Positions 35,972-44,832 of a stretch of 64,000 bases of DNA are shown piece by piece. A program made the position numbers and the translations under genes. Under the pieces are notes generated by a model. It ran no database searches. It was not told where the DNA came from and saw nothing but the letters and a program-made list of their open reading frames with translations. Position 1 is the stretch's first letter; every line of letters begins with the position of its first letter. The DNA is from Pseudomonas sp. BP8 (GTDB lineage: Bacteria; Pseudomonadota; Gammaproteobacteria; Pseudomonadales; Pseudomonadaceae). Location of the stretch: contig NZ_JAGINK010000001.1 of the NCBI RefSeq assembly GCF_017875955.1, forward strand, positions 2,022,001 through 2,086,000, written 5' to 3'.

Positions 35972-36841
35972 TCAACTCTTCAGGCACTTCAATTCACTGA
36001 AACTGGTGCGGACCTTGGCCAGGCGCTCCTGCAGGTACTGACGCTGCGCCGGGCTGCTCTCTTTCACCAGGTCCACCAACAGGCTGCGCGCCTGCTGTTC
36101 GGTATTCTCGAACGCCGCACGGTACTCCGGCGTCCACAGGCTTTCCTTGCGCTGCAGCAGTTGCGCCAGGCGTGGCTCGAAGCTTGGCGTAGCGCGCTGG
36201 TTCATGGCGAGCATCAGTTGCTGTTGCCAATGGGCGCGGTTGGCGATCCATTGCCGGTTCTGGTCGCCCAGCGCCTGCGACCAGCTCATCACCCGTAGGC
36301 GCTGGGCTGCGTTGAGCTCGCCAAGCCAGGGCTTGAGGCGTTTCTCCATGCGTGTGGCGCGGTTTTCGATTTGCTGGGGCAGCGGCGTTGCAACGTACTT
36401 GGCCTGGCGTTCGCTGATGTCCTGGCGAAACGCCTGGCGCATCTCGTCGACTTGCCGATCATCCATGCCGCGCAACAGCTCGGTCGCGGACGGCGTGATC
36501 GCCTCCGTCACCCGGCTGATGGCCTGGCGTGCCTCGACGGTACGTTGCTGCAAGGCCTGGTCGGTAACTTGATCCTTGGCAACCATTTCGCGCATCTGAT
36601 CGAGCCAGTCGAGATAGCCGGGCAGTTGCGTCTTGCAGTGCCAGGCCAGATGCTCCTGCAACCGTTGGTCGAGCCAGGACTTCTGCTCGCGGTTCATGTC
36701 CAGGTAGTCGCCCAGCGACCACGGCACCAGGGTATCGAGGTTGCGATAGGCCAGGTCGATACGGCTGCAACCCACCATGGCCAGGGTGCAGGCGAGGGCG
36801 AACAGGGTGCAGCGCAGGGCAGTTGTCAGGCAGACAGGCAT
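35972..36841 (-). CDS. DUF6279-type lipoprotein
   Basis: This 289-residue secreted lipoprotein has the lipobox LAMVGC near residue 20 after a hydrophobic signal. The mature part is almost entirely helical with many Gln and Arg residues, including LVPWSLGDYLDMNREQKSWLD near the start, and fits DUF6279. No catalytic motif is seen. It converges on aceK, 7 bases between stops. It lies in the cell envelope; its role is unknown. Confidence 0.8.
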   Translation of the reverse strand: MPVCLTTALRCTLFALACTLAMVGCSRIDLAYRNLDTLVPWSLGDYLDMNREQKSWLDQRLQEHLAWHCKTQLPGYLDWLDQMREMVAKDQVTDQALQQRTVEARQAISRVTEAITPSATELLRGMDDRQVDEMRQAFRQDISERQAKYVATPLPQQIENRATRMEKRLKPWLGELNAAQRLRVMSWSQALGDQNRQWIANRAHWQQQLMLAMNQRATPSFEPRLAQLLQRKESLWTPEYRAAFENTEQQARSLLVDLVKESSPAQRQYLQERLAKVRTSFSELKCLKS

Positions 36842-36972
36842 GAGCAGATCCTTGCAGAGGCTTGCCAGGCAGTAGACGCGAGGGCACCTTGGCGGTTCCC
36901 CCTGAACCAGCGGTCGGGCGACGAGGCGGGTTCAGGTGTAGAATAGTCGCCTTGTCTTGAGGAACATCGGAA

Positions 36973-37809
36973 ATGGCTCTACTCGGGCGTTACAACAGTT
37001 TGCAAATCGTTAAACATGTCGAATTCGGCCTCTACCTGGATGGCGGCGCAGACGGCGAGATTCTCCTGCCGCGGCGTTACATCCCCAAGGACACGCCCAC
37101 CGAGCTCGACGACTGGCTCAACGTGTTCATCTACCTGGACAGCGAAGATCAGCTGATCGCCACCACCGAGAAGCCCAAGGTCCAGGTCGGCGAATTCGCC
37201 AGCCTGAAGGTCAAGGACATCAACGGTGCCGGTATCTTCCTCGATTGGGGGTTGAGCAAAGACTTGCTGATGCCTTACTCGGAAGAAAAGCGTTCGCTGA
37301 AGATCGGCGATTATTGCCTGGTCCACGCCTATCTGGACAAACGCACCCGGCGTATCACTGCCACGGCGCGCCTGGATCGCTACCTCGACCTTACCCCGGC
37401 GGCGTACACCGTCGGTCAACCGGTCGAGTTGCTGGTGGCCGATGAGACGGACATGGGCTTCAAGGCGATCATCAACAACCGCCATTGGGGCCTGATCCAC
37501 AAGAACGAGGTGTTCAAGTTCCTGCGCTCGGGCATGCACGAGAAGGGCTTCATCAAGGAAGTGCGCCACGACGGCAAGATCGCCCTGAGCCTGCAGCCGG
37601 TTGGTCAGGCGCTGGCTGATACCCTGCAAGAGCAGATCATGACTCGCCTGCAAGCCGAAGGCGGCACCCTGGCGGTGTGTGACAAGAGCGATCCGCAGGT
37701 GATCAGCAAAATGTTCAACGTCAGCAAGGGCAACTTCAAGAAAGCCATTGGTGCGCTGTTCAAGGCAGGTTTGATCGTCATCCATGACGATCGCATCGAG
37801 CAGGTCTGA
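36973..37809 (+). CDS. cvfB: CvfB-family S1-domain RNA-binding protein
   Basis: This 278-residue protein is built of three S1-like beta-barrels (about 1-65, 70-135 and 145-210). DINGAGIFLDWGLSKDLLMPY near residue 85 and MGFKAIINNRHWGLIHKNEVF near residue 165 are the clearest. A C-terminal winged helix (MFNVSKGNFKKAIGALFKAGLIVI) follows. CvfB/YitL proteins bind RNA and affect virulence gene expression in Gram-positives; the targets in Pseudomonas are unknown to me. The next gene stops immediately beyond, on the other strand. Confidence 0.87.
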   Translation: MALLGRYNSLQIVKHVEFGLYLDGGADGEILLPRRYIPKDTPTELDDWLNVFIYLDSEDQLIATTEKPKVQVGEFASLKVKDINGAGIFLDWGLSKDLLMPYSEEKRSLKIGDYCLVHAYLDKRTRRITATARLDRYLDLTPAAYTVGQPVELLVADETDMGFKAIINNRHWGLIHKNEVFKFLRSGMHEKGFIKEVRHDGKIALSLQPVGQALADTLQEQIMTRLQAEGGTLAVCDKSDPQVISKMFNVSKGNFKKAIGALFKAGLIVIHDDRIEQV

Positions 37810-38190
37810 TCAGTCCTGCACGAAGGTGCGGAAGTCCAGCTGCTCGCCGCCTGGGCGGGTATCGCGCAGCAGCGAATCGCGGTCGGCGCTCAGCGCCAGG
37901 CTGATGGTCGAGCGGCGCTTGCCGGGCTTGCGCACTTCCATTTGCTCTTGATGAGCACGCAGGAAGTTGATCGGCACCTTGAGGTGCTGCAGCTCATCGG
38001 ATTCGGGGCTGTGCAACAGCAGGTTGACCCAGTCGGGCTGGCCTTTGCGCAGCAGCGCCACCGGGACATCGAACCACCACAGGTTGCGCTTGGGGTCGAG
38101 GATGGCGAACAGGGAGTTGTCGCTGTTGAGCACCGGCTTGGCCAGCGCAAGGTTGCGCCGCGCGATTGCGCTGGGTTTATCGAGTTTCAT
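37810..38190 (-). CDS. hypothetical protein, 126 residues
   Basis: This small basic protein, with no signal or membrane segment, opens MKLDKPSAIARRNLALAKPV and includes NLWWFDVPVALLRKG near residue 38 and RRSTISLALSADRDSLLRD near residue 92. AGGAA stands 6 bases before the ATG. Its stop abuts that of cvfB. The family is not recognised by me. Confidence 0.72.
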   Translation of the reverse strand: MKLDKPSAIARRNLALAKPVLNSDNSLFAILDPKRNLWWFDVPVALLRKGQPDWVNLLLHSPESDELQHLKVPINFLRAHQEQMEVRKPGKRRSTISLALSADRDSLLRDTRPGGEQLDFRTFVQD

Positions 38191-38284
38191 GCAGGTTCCT
38201 GCGGGTTGACGCTGGGGTGACCTGACATTGTGCGGTGCCGGCTCGTCGTGAACAAGTCCGAGATTGCCGGGACCGCGTTGCGCT

Positions 38285-38315
38285 CCTTTCGCGACACAAG
38301 GCCGCTCCTACAGGA
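38285..38315. repeat. class 2 REP, left arm
   Basis: CCTTTCGCGACACAAGGCCG then CTCCTACAGGA is a class 2 arm, inverted relative to the copy about 75 bases downstream. Confidence 0.75.
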
Positions 38316-38390
38316 TCAGCGCCATTTTGCAGGGTGCTGAAATCCCCGTGGGAGCAACTGCCTTGCACTAAACCTCAAGCTGGCGCGGTC

Positions 38391-38436
38391 TCTGTGGGAG
38401 CGGCCTTGTGTCGCGAAGGGGCCGCAACGCGGCCCC
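38391..38436. repeat. class 2 REP, right arm, with hairpin
   Basis: TGTGGGAGCGGCCTTGTGTC plus GCGAAGGGG is followed by GGGGCCGC-AAC-GCGGCCCC, a perfect hairpin next to the beta-helix gene stop that may terminate it on the minus strand. Confidence 0.75.
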
Positions 38437-38444
38437 AGGATGCC

Positions 38445-39917
38445 TCAGCGCCTTAGTGGCTGGCTCAACTCCGAGGTGGCGCCATCCGCGGTGGTCACCG
38501 TCGCGGTGAAACTGTGCAAATTACCGGCATTTTCCAGCACCTGGGCAAATCGCGCGCGGCCTTGCTCATCGCTGTTCACCAGCACTTCACCGAGATACTG
38601 CTCGGCTTCGCTCGCCTGCGCGCTGGCGTTACCGAACAGCTCGATGCGCAGCAGACTCGATGCCGGCCCCTGCACCTCGCCCCGCAACACGTCCTTGTCC
38701 AGCGCCAGCAGCCGCGGCGGCTGCTGGTTATGGTTGGGCAATGGCTGGCAAGGCTTCGGCTCGCCTTGCGCATCGCAGATGACCGCCTGGTCTTTCTTCG
38801 CCAGCTCGGCACCCACCCCGCGCGACCCTACGTACAAGGCATGCGCCTGGGCTGGTACGCCAAAGATGATCGCGCCGGTGCGCTGCTCCGGCACACACGA
38901 ACCGCCCGCCTCGCAGCGGCGGATGTCCTGGCTGTTAGCCCAGATGCGGTTGGCGGTCAGGCGCGTGCGGGTGATGTTCGGCTCTGGCCGCAAGGCTACG
39001 CCTACCCGGTTACCGTGGATCAGGTTGCCGTCGAGCATGTTGCCCTCGCCGGTGATGCTGACCCCGATCGAATTGCCGCTGAAGGTGTTGGCACCCAGGT
39101 AGTTACGGTTGCCCCAATTGATCTGGAGGCCGTCGGAGTAGTTCTCGAAGCGGTTGCGCACCACGTTGTTGTCATTGCCCAGGAGGATCTCGATGCCTTG
39201 CGACGGCTCGGGATTGGCTGCGGTCGAGCGGAACAGGTTGTCGGCCACCAGGTTGAACGCCGCGCCGCGTGTGAGTTCCAGACCGTCGCCGTTGTCGATC
39301 AGCTGGTTGCGCAGGACCTTGTTGTTATTGGTGGTGGTGGCGGTCGGGTTGCCCGCGCCGTCATCGCCGGTGAGCATGATGCCGGCACCGCCCTTGTTGG
39401 CGATGATGCGGTTGTCTTCGATGATGTTGGCGCTGGCGCGATTGACCAGGATGCCGATGCAGAAGTTACGCACTTCCAGGCCGCTGATGTGCACGCCCTG
39501 CGTGTCGCGCAAGACCAGCCCGGGGTTGGTGGTAGTGCGTACGTTGGTGCCGAACTGGCCGGGCATGGCACCTGGGCAGGTGCGCACGCCCTGGTCCTTG
39601 ATGTAGCCCGAACCGTCGATGGCGATGTACTGGCCGTCGCGGGCCCAGGACAGGCCGGTGATGCGCACCGGGCCTTTGATTTCCGGGAGCGCGCGGGTCG
39701 GACGGATGACGTACGGCGGCTGGCCGATCGCGGCGATGTCGATCTGGTACTGGCCGGGGTTCTGGTTGTTGGTTTCTATCGCCCAACGCAGGCTGCCGGG
39801 CTCGCCGTCATCGGCGTAGCGGGTGACCTGCAAGGTCTGGGTGGCGGTCTGCGCAGTGGCGAAGGCAGGCAAGGGGAATAGCGGCAGCAAGGCTGCCAGC
39901 ACAGGCATGAGGCGCAT
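38445..39917 (-). CDS. secreted right-handed parallel beta-helix protein
   Basis: This 490-residue protein has a signal peptide (MRLMPVLAALLPLFPLPAFA). A central stack of about ten beta-helix coils (residues 120-330) shows repeated Asn/Gly/Ile ladders: NIIEDNRIIANKGG, NKVLRNQLIDNGDG, NVVRNRFENYSDGL, NYLGANTFSGNSIG and MLDGNLIHGNRVG. The C-terminal 100 residues form a beta-sandwich-like domain. The fold is that of NosD/pectin-lyase proteins, but no lyase catalytic set is obvious, so binding to a polysaccharide is possible. It is a single gene. Confidence 0.8.
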   Translation of the reverse strand: MRLMPVLAALLPLFPLPAFATAQTATQTLQVTRYADDGEPGSLRWAIETNNQNPGQYQIDIAAIGQPPYVIRPTRALPEIKGPVRITGLSWARDGQYIAIDGSGYIKDQGVRTCPGAMPGQFGTNVRTTTNPGLVLRDTQGVHISGLEVRNFCIGILVNRASANIIEDNRIIANKGGAGIMLTGDDGAGNPTATTTNNNKVLRNQLIDNGDGLELTRGAAFNLVADNLFRSTAANPEPSQGIEILLGNDNNVVRNRFENYSDGLQINWGNRNYLGANTFSGNSIGVSITGEGNMLDGNLIHGNRVGVALRPEPNITRTRLTANRIWANSQDIRRCEAGGSCVPEQRTGAIIFGVPAQAHALYVGSRGVGAELAKKDQAVICDAQGEPKPCQPLPNHNQQPPRLLALDKDVLRGEVQGPASSLLRIELFGNASAQASEAEQYLGEVLVNSDEQGRARFAQVLENAGNLHSFTATVTTADGATSELSQPLRR

Positions 39918-40158
39918 GGGTGCGGGATTCCGAAAGCTGTTGTTGTTATGAAAGCCGCCTGCGTTGGGCGGTCGTTGGCAGCGATTCTAGGCAAGGGGTG
40001 GCGGCTTGCGCAGCTCTGGCAGGCGATTTGGGGCGATATTCGCCCGCTGATTACCGTTAAGCGAATTCGCTGAAAATCAATTGAAACTCTCGCCGGCCGG
40101 CATGAGTCGATGCTATGTCGACACAGTTATCGTGTCTTTGCTTCAAGGAGATTTCCCC

Positions 40159-40338
40159 ATGAGTGGCACCAAAGACAAAGTCAAAGGTATGGCCAACGAA
40201 GCAGCGGGCAATATCAAGCAAGGTGTGGGTAAGGTCACCGACAACGACAAGCTGAAGGCTGAAGGCAAGGCTCAGGAAGTCAAAGGCGAAGTCCAGCAAA
40301 AGGTTGGCGAAGTAAAGGACGCCGTGAAGAAGCCTTAA
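40159..40338 (+). CDS. CsbD-family stress protein
   Basis: This 59-residue, Lys/Glu/Gly-rich hydrophilic helical protein, MSGTKDKVKGMANEAAGNIK followed by repeated K-x-E-G-K units, is typical CsbD (UPF0337). Such proteins are induced in stress and stationary phase; the function is unresolved. AAGGAG lies 8 bases before the ATG, and a strong terminator follows, so it is a single-gene transcript. Confidence 0.9.
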   Translation: MSGTKDKVKGMANEAAGNIKQGVGKVTDNDKLKAEGKAQEVKGEVQQKVGEVKDAVKKP

Positions 40339-40354
40339 TCGGCTCTGGTGTAGG

Positions 40355-40386
40355 AAAACGGCTGCCCTCTGGCGGCCGTTTTCTTT
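40355..40386 (+). terminator. rho-independent terminator of the csbD gene
   Basis: AAAACGGCTGCC, a CTCT loop and GGCGGCCGTTTT form a 12-bp stem with one G-T pair, followed by CTTT. Confidence 0.8.
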
Positions 40387-40502
40387 AGCGCGGCAATGAG
40401 CTGCATCGATGCTGGCGTGGTCTATTAGACTTGCATGCAGTAAACAAGGCCTCCCGTTGAGACGGCCAGCCCCCAGATGATCGAGCGGCGAAAGGAGACG
40501 CT

Positions 40503-41462
40503 ATGATTTTTCCCGCCTTGCAGGGCCTTCCCCTGCACCGTGTGCTGGTGCGCACTGTCAGCGAATTTCTCGATGACGAGATGTCCACCTATGCGTCGGC
40601 ACTGGCCTACCAGATGCTGTTTTCGCTGTTCCCTTTCTTGTTGTTCCTGATTGCCCTGATCGGTTTCCTGCACCTGCCGGACTTTTTCTCCTGGCTGCGC
40701 CTGCAGTCCGAGCTGGTGCTGCCGCCGCAAGCCCTCGAGCAGGTCAACCCGGTAATCGACCAGCTGCAGCAATCCAAGGGCGGCCTGCTCTCGGTAGGTA
40801 TTGTGATTGCCCTGTGGACCGCCTCGGCCGGTGTGCGGCTGATGATGAGCGCGATGAACGCTGCCTACGACGTACCGGAAGGGCGTCCAGTGTGGAAGCG
40901 CATCCCGCTGTCGATCTTCTACACCATCGGCATTGCCGGGATGCTCCTGGCCGCGGCTGCCTTGATGGTGCTCGGCCCGCAAGTGATGGAGTGGATCGCC
41001 GCGCAGATCGGCATGCAGGAGTTCATCGTCACCCTGTGGACCATCCTGCGTTGGCCGGCGATCATCATTCTGATGATGGTGGCGGTGGCGTTGATCTACT
41101 ACGTCATGCCGGATGTGAAGCAGAAATTCCGCTTCATCACCCCAGGCTCGGTGCTGGCAGTGGTGGTGTGGATCATCGCCTCGCTGGGGTTCGGCTACTA
41201 CGTCAAGACCTTTGCCGACTACAACGCCATGTATGGCAGCATCGGGGCGATCATCGTACTGCTGCTGTACTTCTACATTTCCGCCGCCGTACTCTTGCTC
41301 GGCGCCGAGATGAATGCGGTGATCGAGCACATGTCGGCGGAGGGCAAGAACCCCGGCGAGAAGGATTTCGACGGCGAAAAGCCGCAGGAAACCATTACCG
41401 TGCTCGGCCATGAGCATCCGGCGGCCGCCGAACCCCACACCCGCGAGCCGAACCCCAGATGA
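40503..41462 (+). CDS. YihY/BrkB-family inner-membrane protein
   Basis: This 319-residue protein has six hydrophobic helices. The family lead [26 protein letters not shown] is near residue 29, [20 protein letters not shown] near residue 218 and [22 protein letters not shown] near residue 240. The soluble C-terminal tail (280-319) is acidic. It was once called ribonuclease BN, wrongly. Its role is unknown. Its stop overlaps the def start (ATGA), so the two are coupled. Confidence 0.9.
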   Translation: MIFPALQGLPLHRVLVRTVSEFLDDEMSTYASALAYQMLFSLFPFLLFLIALIGFLHLPDFFSWLRLQSELVLPPQALEQVNPVIDQLQQSKGGLLSVGIVIALWTASAGVRLMMSAMNAAYDVPEGRPVWKRIPLSIFYTIGIAGMLLAAAALMVLGPQVMEWIAAQIGMQEFIVTLWTILRWPAIIILMMVAVALIYYVMPDVKQKFRFITPGSVLAVVVWIIASLGFGYYVKTFADYNAMYGSIGAIIVLLLYFYISAAVLLLGAEMNAVIEHMSAEGKNPGEKDFDGEKPQETITVLGHEHPAAAEPHTREPNPR

Positions 41463-41995
41463 TCCGAGACATCCTGAAGATGGGCGATGAGCGCCTGCTG
41501 CGCATCGCCCCACCCGTGCCCGAGCACATGATCGGCAGTGCCGAACTGCAACAGTTGATCGACGACATGTTCGAGACCATGCACCACGTCGGTGGTGTCG
41601 GCCTCGCCGCGCCGCAGATCGGCATTGACCTGCAATTGGTGATCTTCGGTTTCGAACGCAGCGAGCGCTACCCGGACGCCGAGGCGGTGCCGCAGACCAT
41701 CCTCATCAACCCGTTGATCACGCCGCTGGCCACTGAGGTCGAGGACGGCTGGGAAGGCTGCCTGTCGGTGCCGGGCTTGCGTGGTGTAGTGCCGCGCTAC
41801 AAGCACATCAGCTATTCAGGCATCGACCCTCAAGGCAATCCGATCAACCGTTTTGCCGATGGTTTTCATGCCCGCGTGGTGCAGCACGAGTGCGATCACC
41901 TGATCGGCCGGTTGTACCCTTCGCGCATTCAGGATTTCGCCAAGTTCGGCTATACCGAGGTGCTGTTCCCCGGGCTGGACGTCAGCGACGACTGA
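41459..41995 (+). CDS. def: peptide deformylase
   Basis: This 178-residue metallohydrolase removes the formyl group from nascent proteins. All three motifs are intact: [20 protein letters not shown] with the metal Cys, and QHECDHLIG with both metal His and the catalytic Glu. It is not next to fmt, where the main def gene usually lies, so it is probably an extra paralogue. It overlaps the yihY-type gene at its start, and the last 46 bases overlap the facing GNAT gene. Confidence 0.94.
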   Translation: MIRDILKMGDERLLRIAPPVPEHMIGSAELQQLIDDMFETMHHVGGVGLAAPQIGIDLQLVIFGFERSERYPDAEAVPQTILINPLITPLATEVEDGWEGCLSVPGLRGVVPRYKHISYSGIDPQGNPINRFADGFHARVVQHECDHLIGRLYPSRIQDFAKFGYTEVLFPGLDVSDD

Positions 41996-42399
41996 TCGCG
42001 TACCAGGGCGATAAGGCGCTTGCTGCGTTGATAGCGCGTCAGGCGCATGGCCAAGGCATCGGGCAGTGCATCAGCGGGGCTGAACGCCAGCCGCTGGTAG
42101 AAGGCTTGCAGGTCTGGGTGGCAGAACAGCCAGGTCGGGCCTGACACCTGCGCCAGTGCCACCTTTATCAGCTCTCCAGCAACGCCACGGCCACGCCATT
42201 GCGGGTCGACCAACAGTCCAGTAAGCCACTGGCCGTCGGCAACCGGGCTCAGGCTCAGGCCCGCGATGATCCCCTCGACACGGGCAACCCACAGCACACC
42301 GTCAGCGGCGGAACGCATGCGCGAGCCGTGCTGTCGATAGAAGTAATCGAGGAGACGGCGCTGCAGGCCGGTCAGTGTGCTGATCTCAACGGCAGTCAT
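41950..42399 (-). CDS. GNAT-family N-acetyltransferase
   Basis: This 149-residue acetyltransferase has the acetyl-CoA loop [19 protein letters not shown] near residue 66 and a closing [10 protein letters not shown] near residue 106. The substrate is unknown. I start at the ATG of MTAVEIS; a GTG 6 bases upstream is less likely. Its last codons overlap the 3' end of def on the other strand by 46 bases. Confidence 0.8.
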   Translation of the reverse strand: MTAVEISTLTGLQRRLLDYFYRQHGSRMRSAADGVLWVARVEGIIAGLSLSPVADGQWLTGLLVDPQWRGRGVAGELIKVALAQVSGPTWLFCHPDLQAFYQRLAFSPADALPDALAMRLTRYQRSKRLIALVRDQSSLTSSPGNSTSV

Positions 42400-42412
42400 G
42401 GTCACTTTGCAG

Positions 42413-42616
42413 TCAATTCAAATCGGTGGCTTTGTCGCAGATTGTTGCATATCCCGCAAGGGTGATTGTCATACTGCGGGCTTCAACTCTGCCGTACGAG
42501 GCGTAAAATTTACTCATTCCCTCCAGCAGTACGACAAAGCGGGAACGGTACTTCGTGTCATCTTCGCAGTGGATGACAACTTCTCCGCGCCATTGACGGC
42601 ATATTGAAGTAATCAT
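42413..42616 (-). CDS. possible small protein of 67 residues
   Basis: A reading frame, MITSICRQWRGEVVIHCEDD and onward, fills most of the GNAT-DUF2790 spacer. It has a weak ribosome site (AAGG about 12 bases before the ATG), lower GC than neighbours and no recognised domain. The composition looks plausible for a protein, but it may be chance. Confidence 0.25.
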   Translation of the reverse strand: MITSICRQWRGEVVIHCEDDTKYRSRFVVLLEGMSKFYASYGRVEARSMTITLAGYATICDKATDLN

Positions 42617-42646
42617 TTCGCGTGATTGCCTTGAAGGCCAAACACC

Positions 42647-42904
42647 ATGAAAGCACTTTTGATTCTTGCATTAGCCGGGATGTCCTCGTTCGCCCTCGCC
42701 AACGAGGTTCAGCCGGTTTCCAACCCGCCTGTGGCCATCCAGTACGACTACTCGATGAACCTTGATATCAAGCGCGTGATCAGCCTGTCGACCATTCCCA
42801 ACGTCTGCGAGGTGGTGCCGGCCACCATGACCTACGAAGACCACCAGGGCCAGGTCCACACCTTGCAGTATCGCGCCATGGGCGAGGGTTGCACTCAGGG
42901 TTGA
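42647..42904 (+). CDS. DUF2790-family small secreted protein
   Basis: This 85-residue protein has a signal peptide (MKALLILALAGMSSFALA) and the DUF2790 body YDYSMNLDIKRVISLSTIPNVCEVVPATMTYEDHQGQ. Two Cys residues (VCEVV and GEGCTQG) may form a disulfide in the periplasm. Such genes are common in Pseudomonas and several respond to copper, but no copper gene is adjacent. AAGG precedes the ATG by about 10 bases. Confidence 0.88.
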   Translation: MKALLILALAGMSSFALANEVQPVSNPPVAIQYDYSMNLDIKRVISLSTIPNVCEVVPATMTYEDHQGQVHTLQYRAMGEGCTQG

Positions 42905-43030
42905 TCAGGCACGTCCCAAGGCTTGTCGCACGGCTTCCAGTCCCTGCTTCAACGGTGCCTGGCTGGTGGCCGTCGACAGGCTGATGCGCAAGGCATTGAG
43001 CGGAGTGTCGCAAAGCTCAGTAATCCCTTC
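42905..43030 (-). pseudogene. C-terminal remnant of a PLP-dependent aminotransferase-like gene
   Basis: The minus strand reads DTPLNALRISLSTATSQAPL then KQGLEAVRQALGRA and stop. This is the kind of C-terminal helix and strand that ends MocR-type and other aminotransferase-fold proteins. The remaining several hundred codons are absent: the leader of the dehydratase gene follows directly. It was probably once a divergent regulator or enzyme for that gene. The exact family is uncertain. Confidence 0.5.
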
Positions 43031-43121
43031 GAATTGACGACATATGCAAGATATCGATTTACCCATGCAACGCGCTGCGCCTAGGATCGGATCACACTCA
43101 GACCGATGAAGGATGATCGTC

Positions 43122-44087
43122 ATGTTCGATTTGCCAGCCCTGCGCGAAGCCGCCGCTTTCGTCCACCAGCACCTGCCCGCTACCGCTCAGCACGTTTGGC
43201 CTGTGCTCGCCGAGCGGGTCGGTTGCCAGGTGTGGGTCAAGCATGAGAACCATGCGCCCACCGGGGCGTTCAAGGTGCGCGGAGGTCTGGTCTATGTCCG
43301 TTCATTGCTGGCAGGCGGCACGCCCCCACGGGGCCTGGTGACCGCCACGCGCGGTAATCACGGCCAGAGCATGGCACTTGCCGCCCGCCAGGCAGGCATT
43401 CCCTTGATGATCGTGGTGCCTGAGGGTAACTCGCGGGAAAAAAACGCCGCCATGCGCGCCCTCGGTGCCGAGCTGATCGAGTATGGCGCCGACTTCGATG
43501 TGGCCCGTGAGCACGCCGCGCAGCTGGCCGAGCAACTGGGTTATGACATGGTGCCGTCGTTCCACCCGGAGCTGGTGCGCGGCGTCGCAACCTACGCGCT
43601 GGAGTTGTTTGAAGCCGTCGCCGACCTCGATTGCGTGTATGTGCCGATCGGCATGGGTTCGGGCATCTGCGGGCTGATCCAGGCGCGCAACCTGCTCGGC
43701 TTGCGTACCGAGATCGTCGGCGTGGTCTCCAGCGCCGCCGATGCCTACGCGCAAAGCTTCGAGCAAGGCCGCATCGTCACTACCGCCACAGCCGACACCT
43801 TCGCCGATGGCATGGCCTGCCGCATGCCACACCCGCAGGCGTTCGCCCTGATCCACGAGCATGCCGCGCGTATCGTGCGCGTCAGCGATGAAGAAGTGGC
43901 CGAGGCCATGCGCCTGTACCATGAAACCACCCACAACACGGCCGAAGGCGCTGGCGCTGCCGGGCTGGCGGCACTGCTTCAGGAGCGCGAGCGGCAGGCT
44001 GGCAAGCGCGTTGCGGTGGTGCTCAGTGGGGCGAATGTGGACCGTGAACGCTATGCGCGGGTTCTGGCGGGTGTTGAAAGATTCTGA
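43122..44087 (+). CDS. threonine/serine dehydratase-family PLP enzyme
   Basis: This 321-residue fold-type II enzyme has the Schiff-base Lys in HENHAPTGAFKVRGG near residue 51, TATRGNHGQSMALAAR near residue 80, and the phosphate loop in YVPIGMGSGICGLIQA near residue 174. A closing LSGANVDRERY stands near residue 304. There is no C-terminal ACT domain, so it is a catabolic rather than an isoleucine-regulated dehydratase. I start at ATG 43122, with AAGGA 9 bases upstream; ATG 43113 lies too close. Substrate may be threonine, serine or a modified serine. Confidence 0.87.
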   Translation: MFDLPALREAAAFVHQHLPATAQHVWPVLAERVGCQVWVKHENHAPTGAFKVRGGLVYVRSLLAGGTPPRGLVTATRGNHGQSMALAARQAGIPLMIVVPEGNSREKNAAMRALGAELIEYGADFDVAREHAAQLAEQLGYDMVPSFHPELVRGVATYALELFEAVADLDCVYVPIGMGSGICGLIQARNLLGLRTEIVGVVSSAADAYAQSFEQGRIVTTATADTFADGMACRMPHPQAFALIHEHAARIVRVSDEEVAEAMRLYHETTHNTAEGAGAAGLAALLQERERQAGKRVAVVLSGANVDRERYARVLAGVERF

Positions 44088-44110
44088 ATGGTTAAGGTCG
44101 CGATGGTTTG

Positions 44111-44147
44111 AACAGGCGCAATTTCTTCCAATACCTTTGCGCCTGTT
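44111..44147 (+). terminator. terminator after the dehydratase gene
   Basis: AACAGGCGCAA and TTGCGCCTGTT form a perfect 11-bp stem with a 15-base loop, followed by TGCGGG, so there is only a short T-run. Confidence 0.65.
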
Positions 44148-44193
44148 TGCGGGATGATCAGGCCTGTCTTTCAGCGTCGTGTGCCAAGTCCTC

Positions 44194-44832
44194 ATGCCTT
44201 TTTCCAACGGTTTTCTCCTTAGCCTGTCCCTGTGCCTGGACATCGGCATCGCCAACATCGCCATGATTACCCTGGCCATGCAGCGTGGTTTTCTCCAAGG
44301 TTTCTGGCTCGGGCTGGGGACTTGCGTGGGTGATCTGGTCTATGCGGTCGCGGCGTTGGCCGGGATGACCGTGCTGCTGCAGTTCGAGGCGGTCCGTTGG
44401 AGCCTGTGGCTGGGCGGCTCGGTGTTGCTGGTGTGGTTTGCGCTGAAGATGATCCTGGCGGCCTGGCGCGGCGGGCACATGCAGGCGCGGGCAGAGGTGG
44501 TGGTGGAGTCGGCCTGGCGCGAGTTTCTGCGCGGCATCTTTCTGGCGATGTCGTCGCCCAGCGCGATTCTCTGGTTCGCCGCGGTAGGCGGAGTGCTGAT
44601 CTCCCGCTCCGGTGGCGGCAGTCTGCTGGATGCAGGGCTGTTTCTGAGCGGCTTCTTTGCTGCCGGCGTGTTCTGGTGTGTCAGCCTGTGCGGTATCGCC
44701 AGCCAGGGAGGGCGCTTGCTCGGTGATCGCTTGTTGACCTGGTCGTACCTGCTGTCGGCGGCGATCTTCTGCTATTTCGCGGTCTACGTGATCGTTTCGG
44801 GCTACCGCGAGTTTATCCTCGCCGCGGCGTAA
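44194..44832 (+). CDS. LysE/RhtB-family amino-acid exporter
   Basis: This 212-residue inner-membrane protein has six hydrophobic helices, with the GFLQGFWLGLGTCVGDLVYA block near residue 33 and FLRGIFLAMSSPSAILWFAA near residue 115, both typical of LysE-type exporters. The start is ATG 44194, as usual for the family. The last 31 bases overlap the facing AraC regulator gene, which may control it. The amino acid exported is unknown. Confidence 0.87.
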   Translation: MPFSNGFLLSLSLCLDIGIANIAMITLAMQRGFLQGFWLGLGTCVGDLVYAVAALAGMTVLLQFEAVRWSLWLGGSVLLVWFALKMILAAWRGGHMQARAEVVVESAWREFLRGIFLAMSSPSAILWFAAVGGVLISRSGGGSLLDAGLFLSGFFAAGVFWCVSLCGIASQGGRLLGDRLLTWSYLLSAAIFCYFAVYVIVSGYREFILAAA

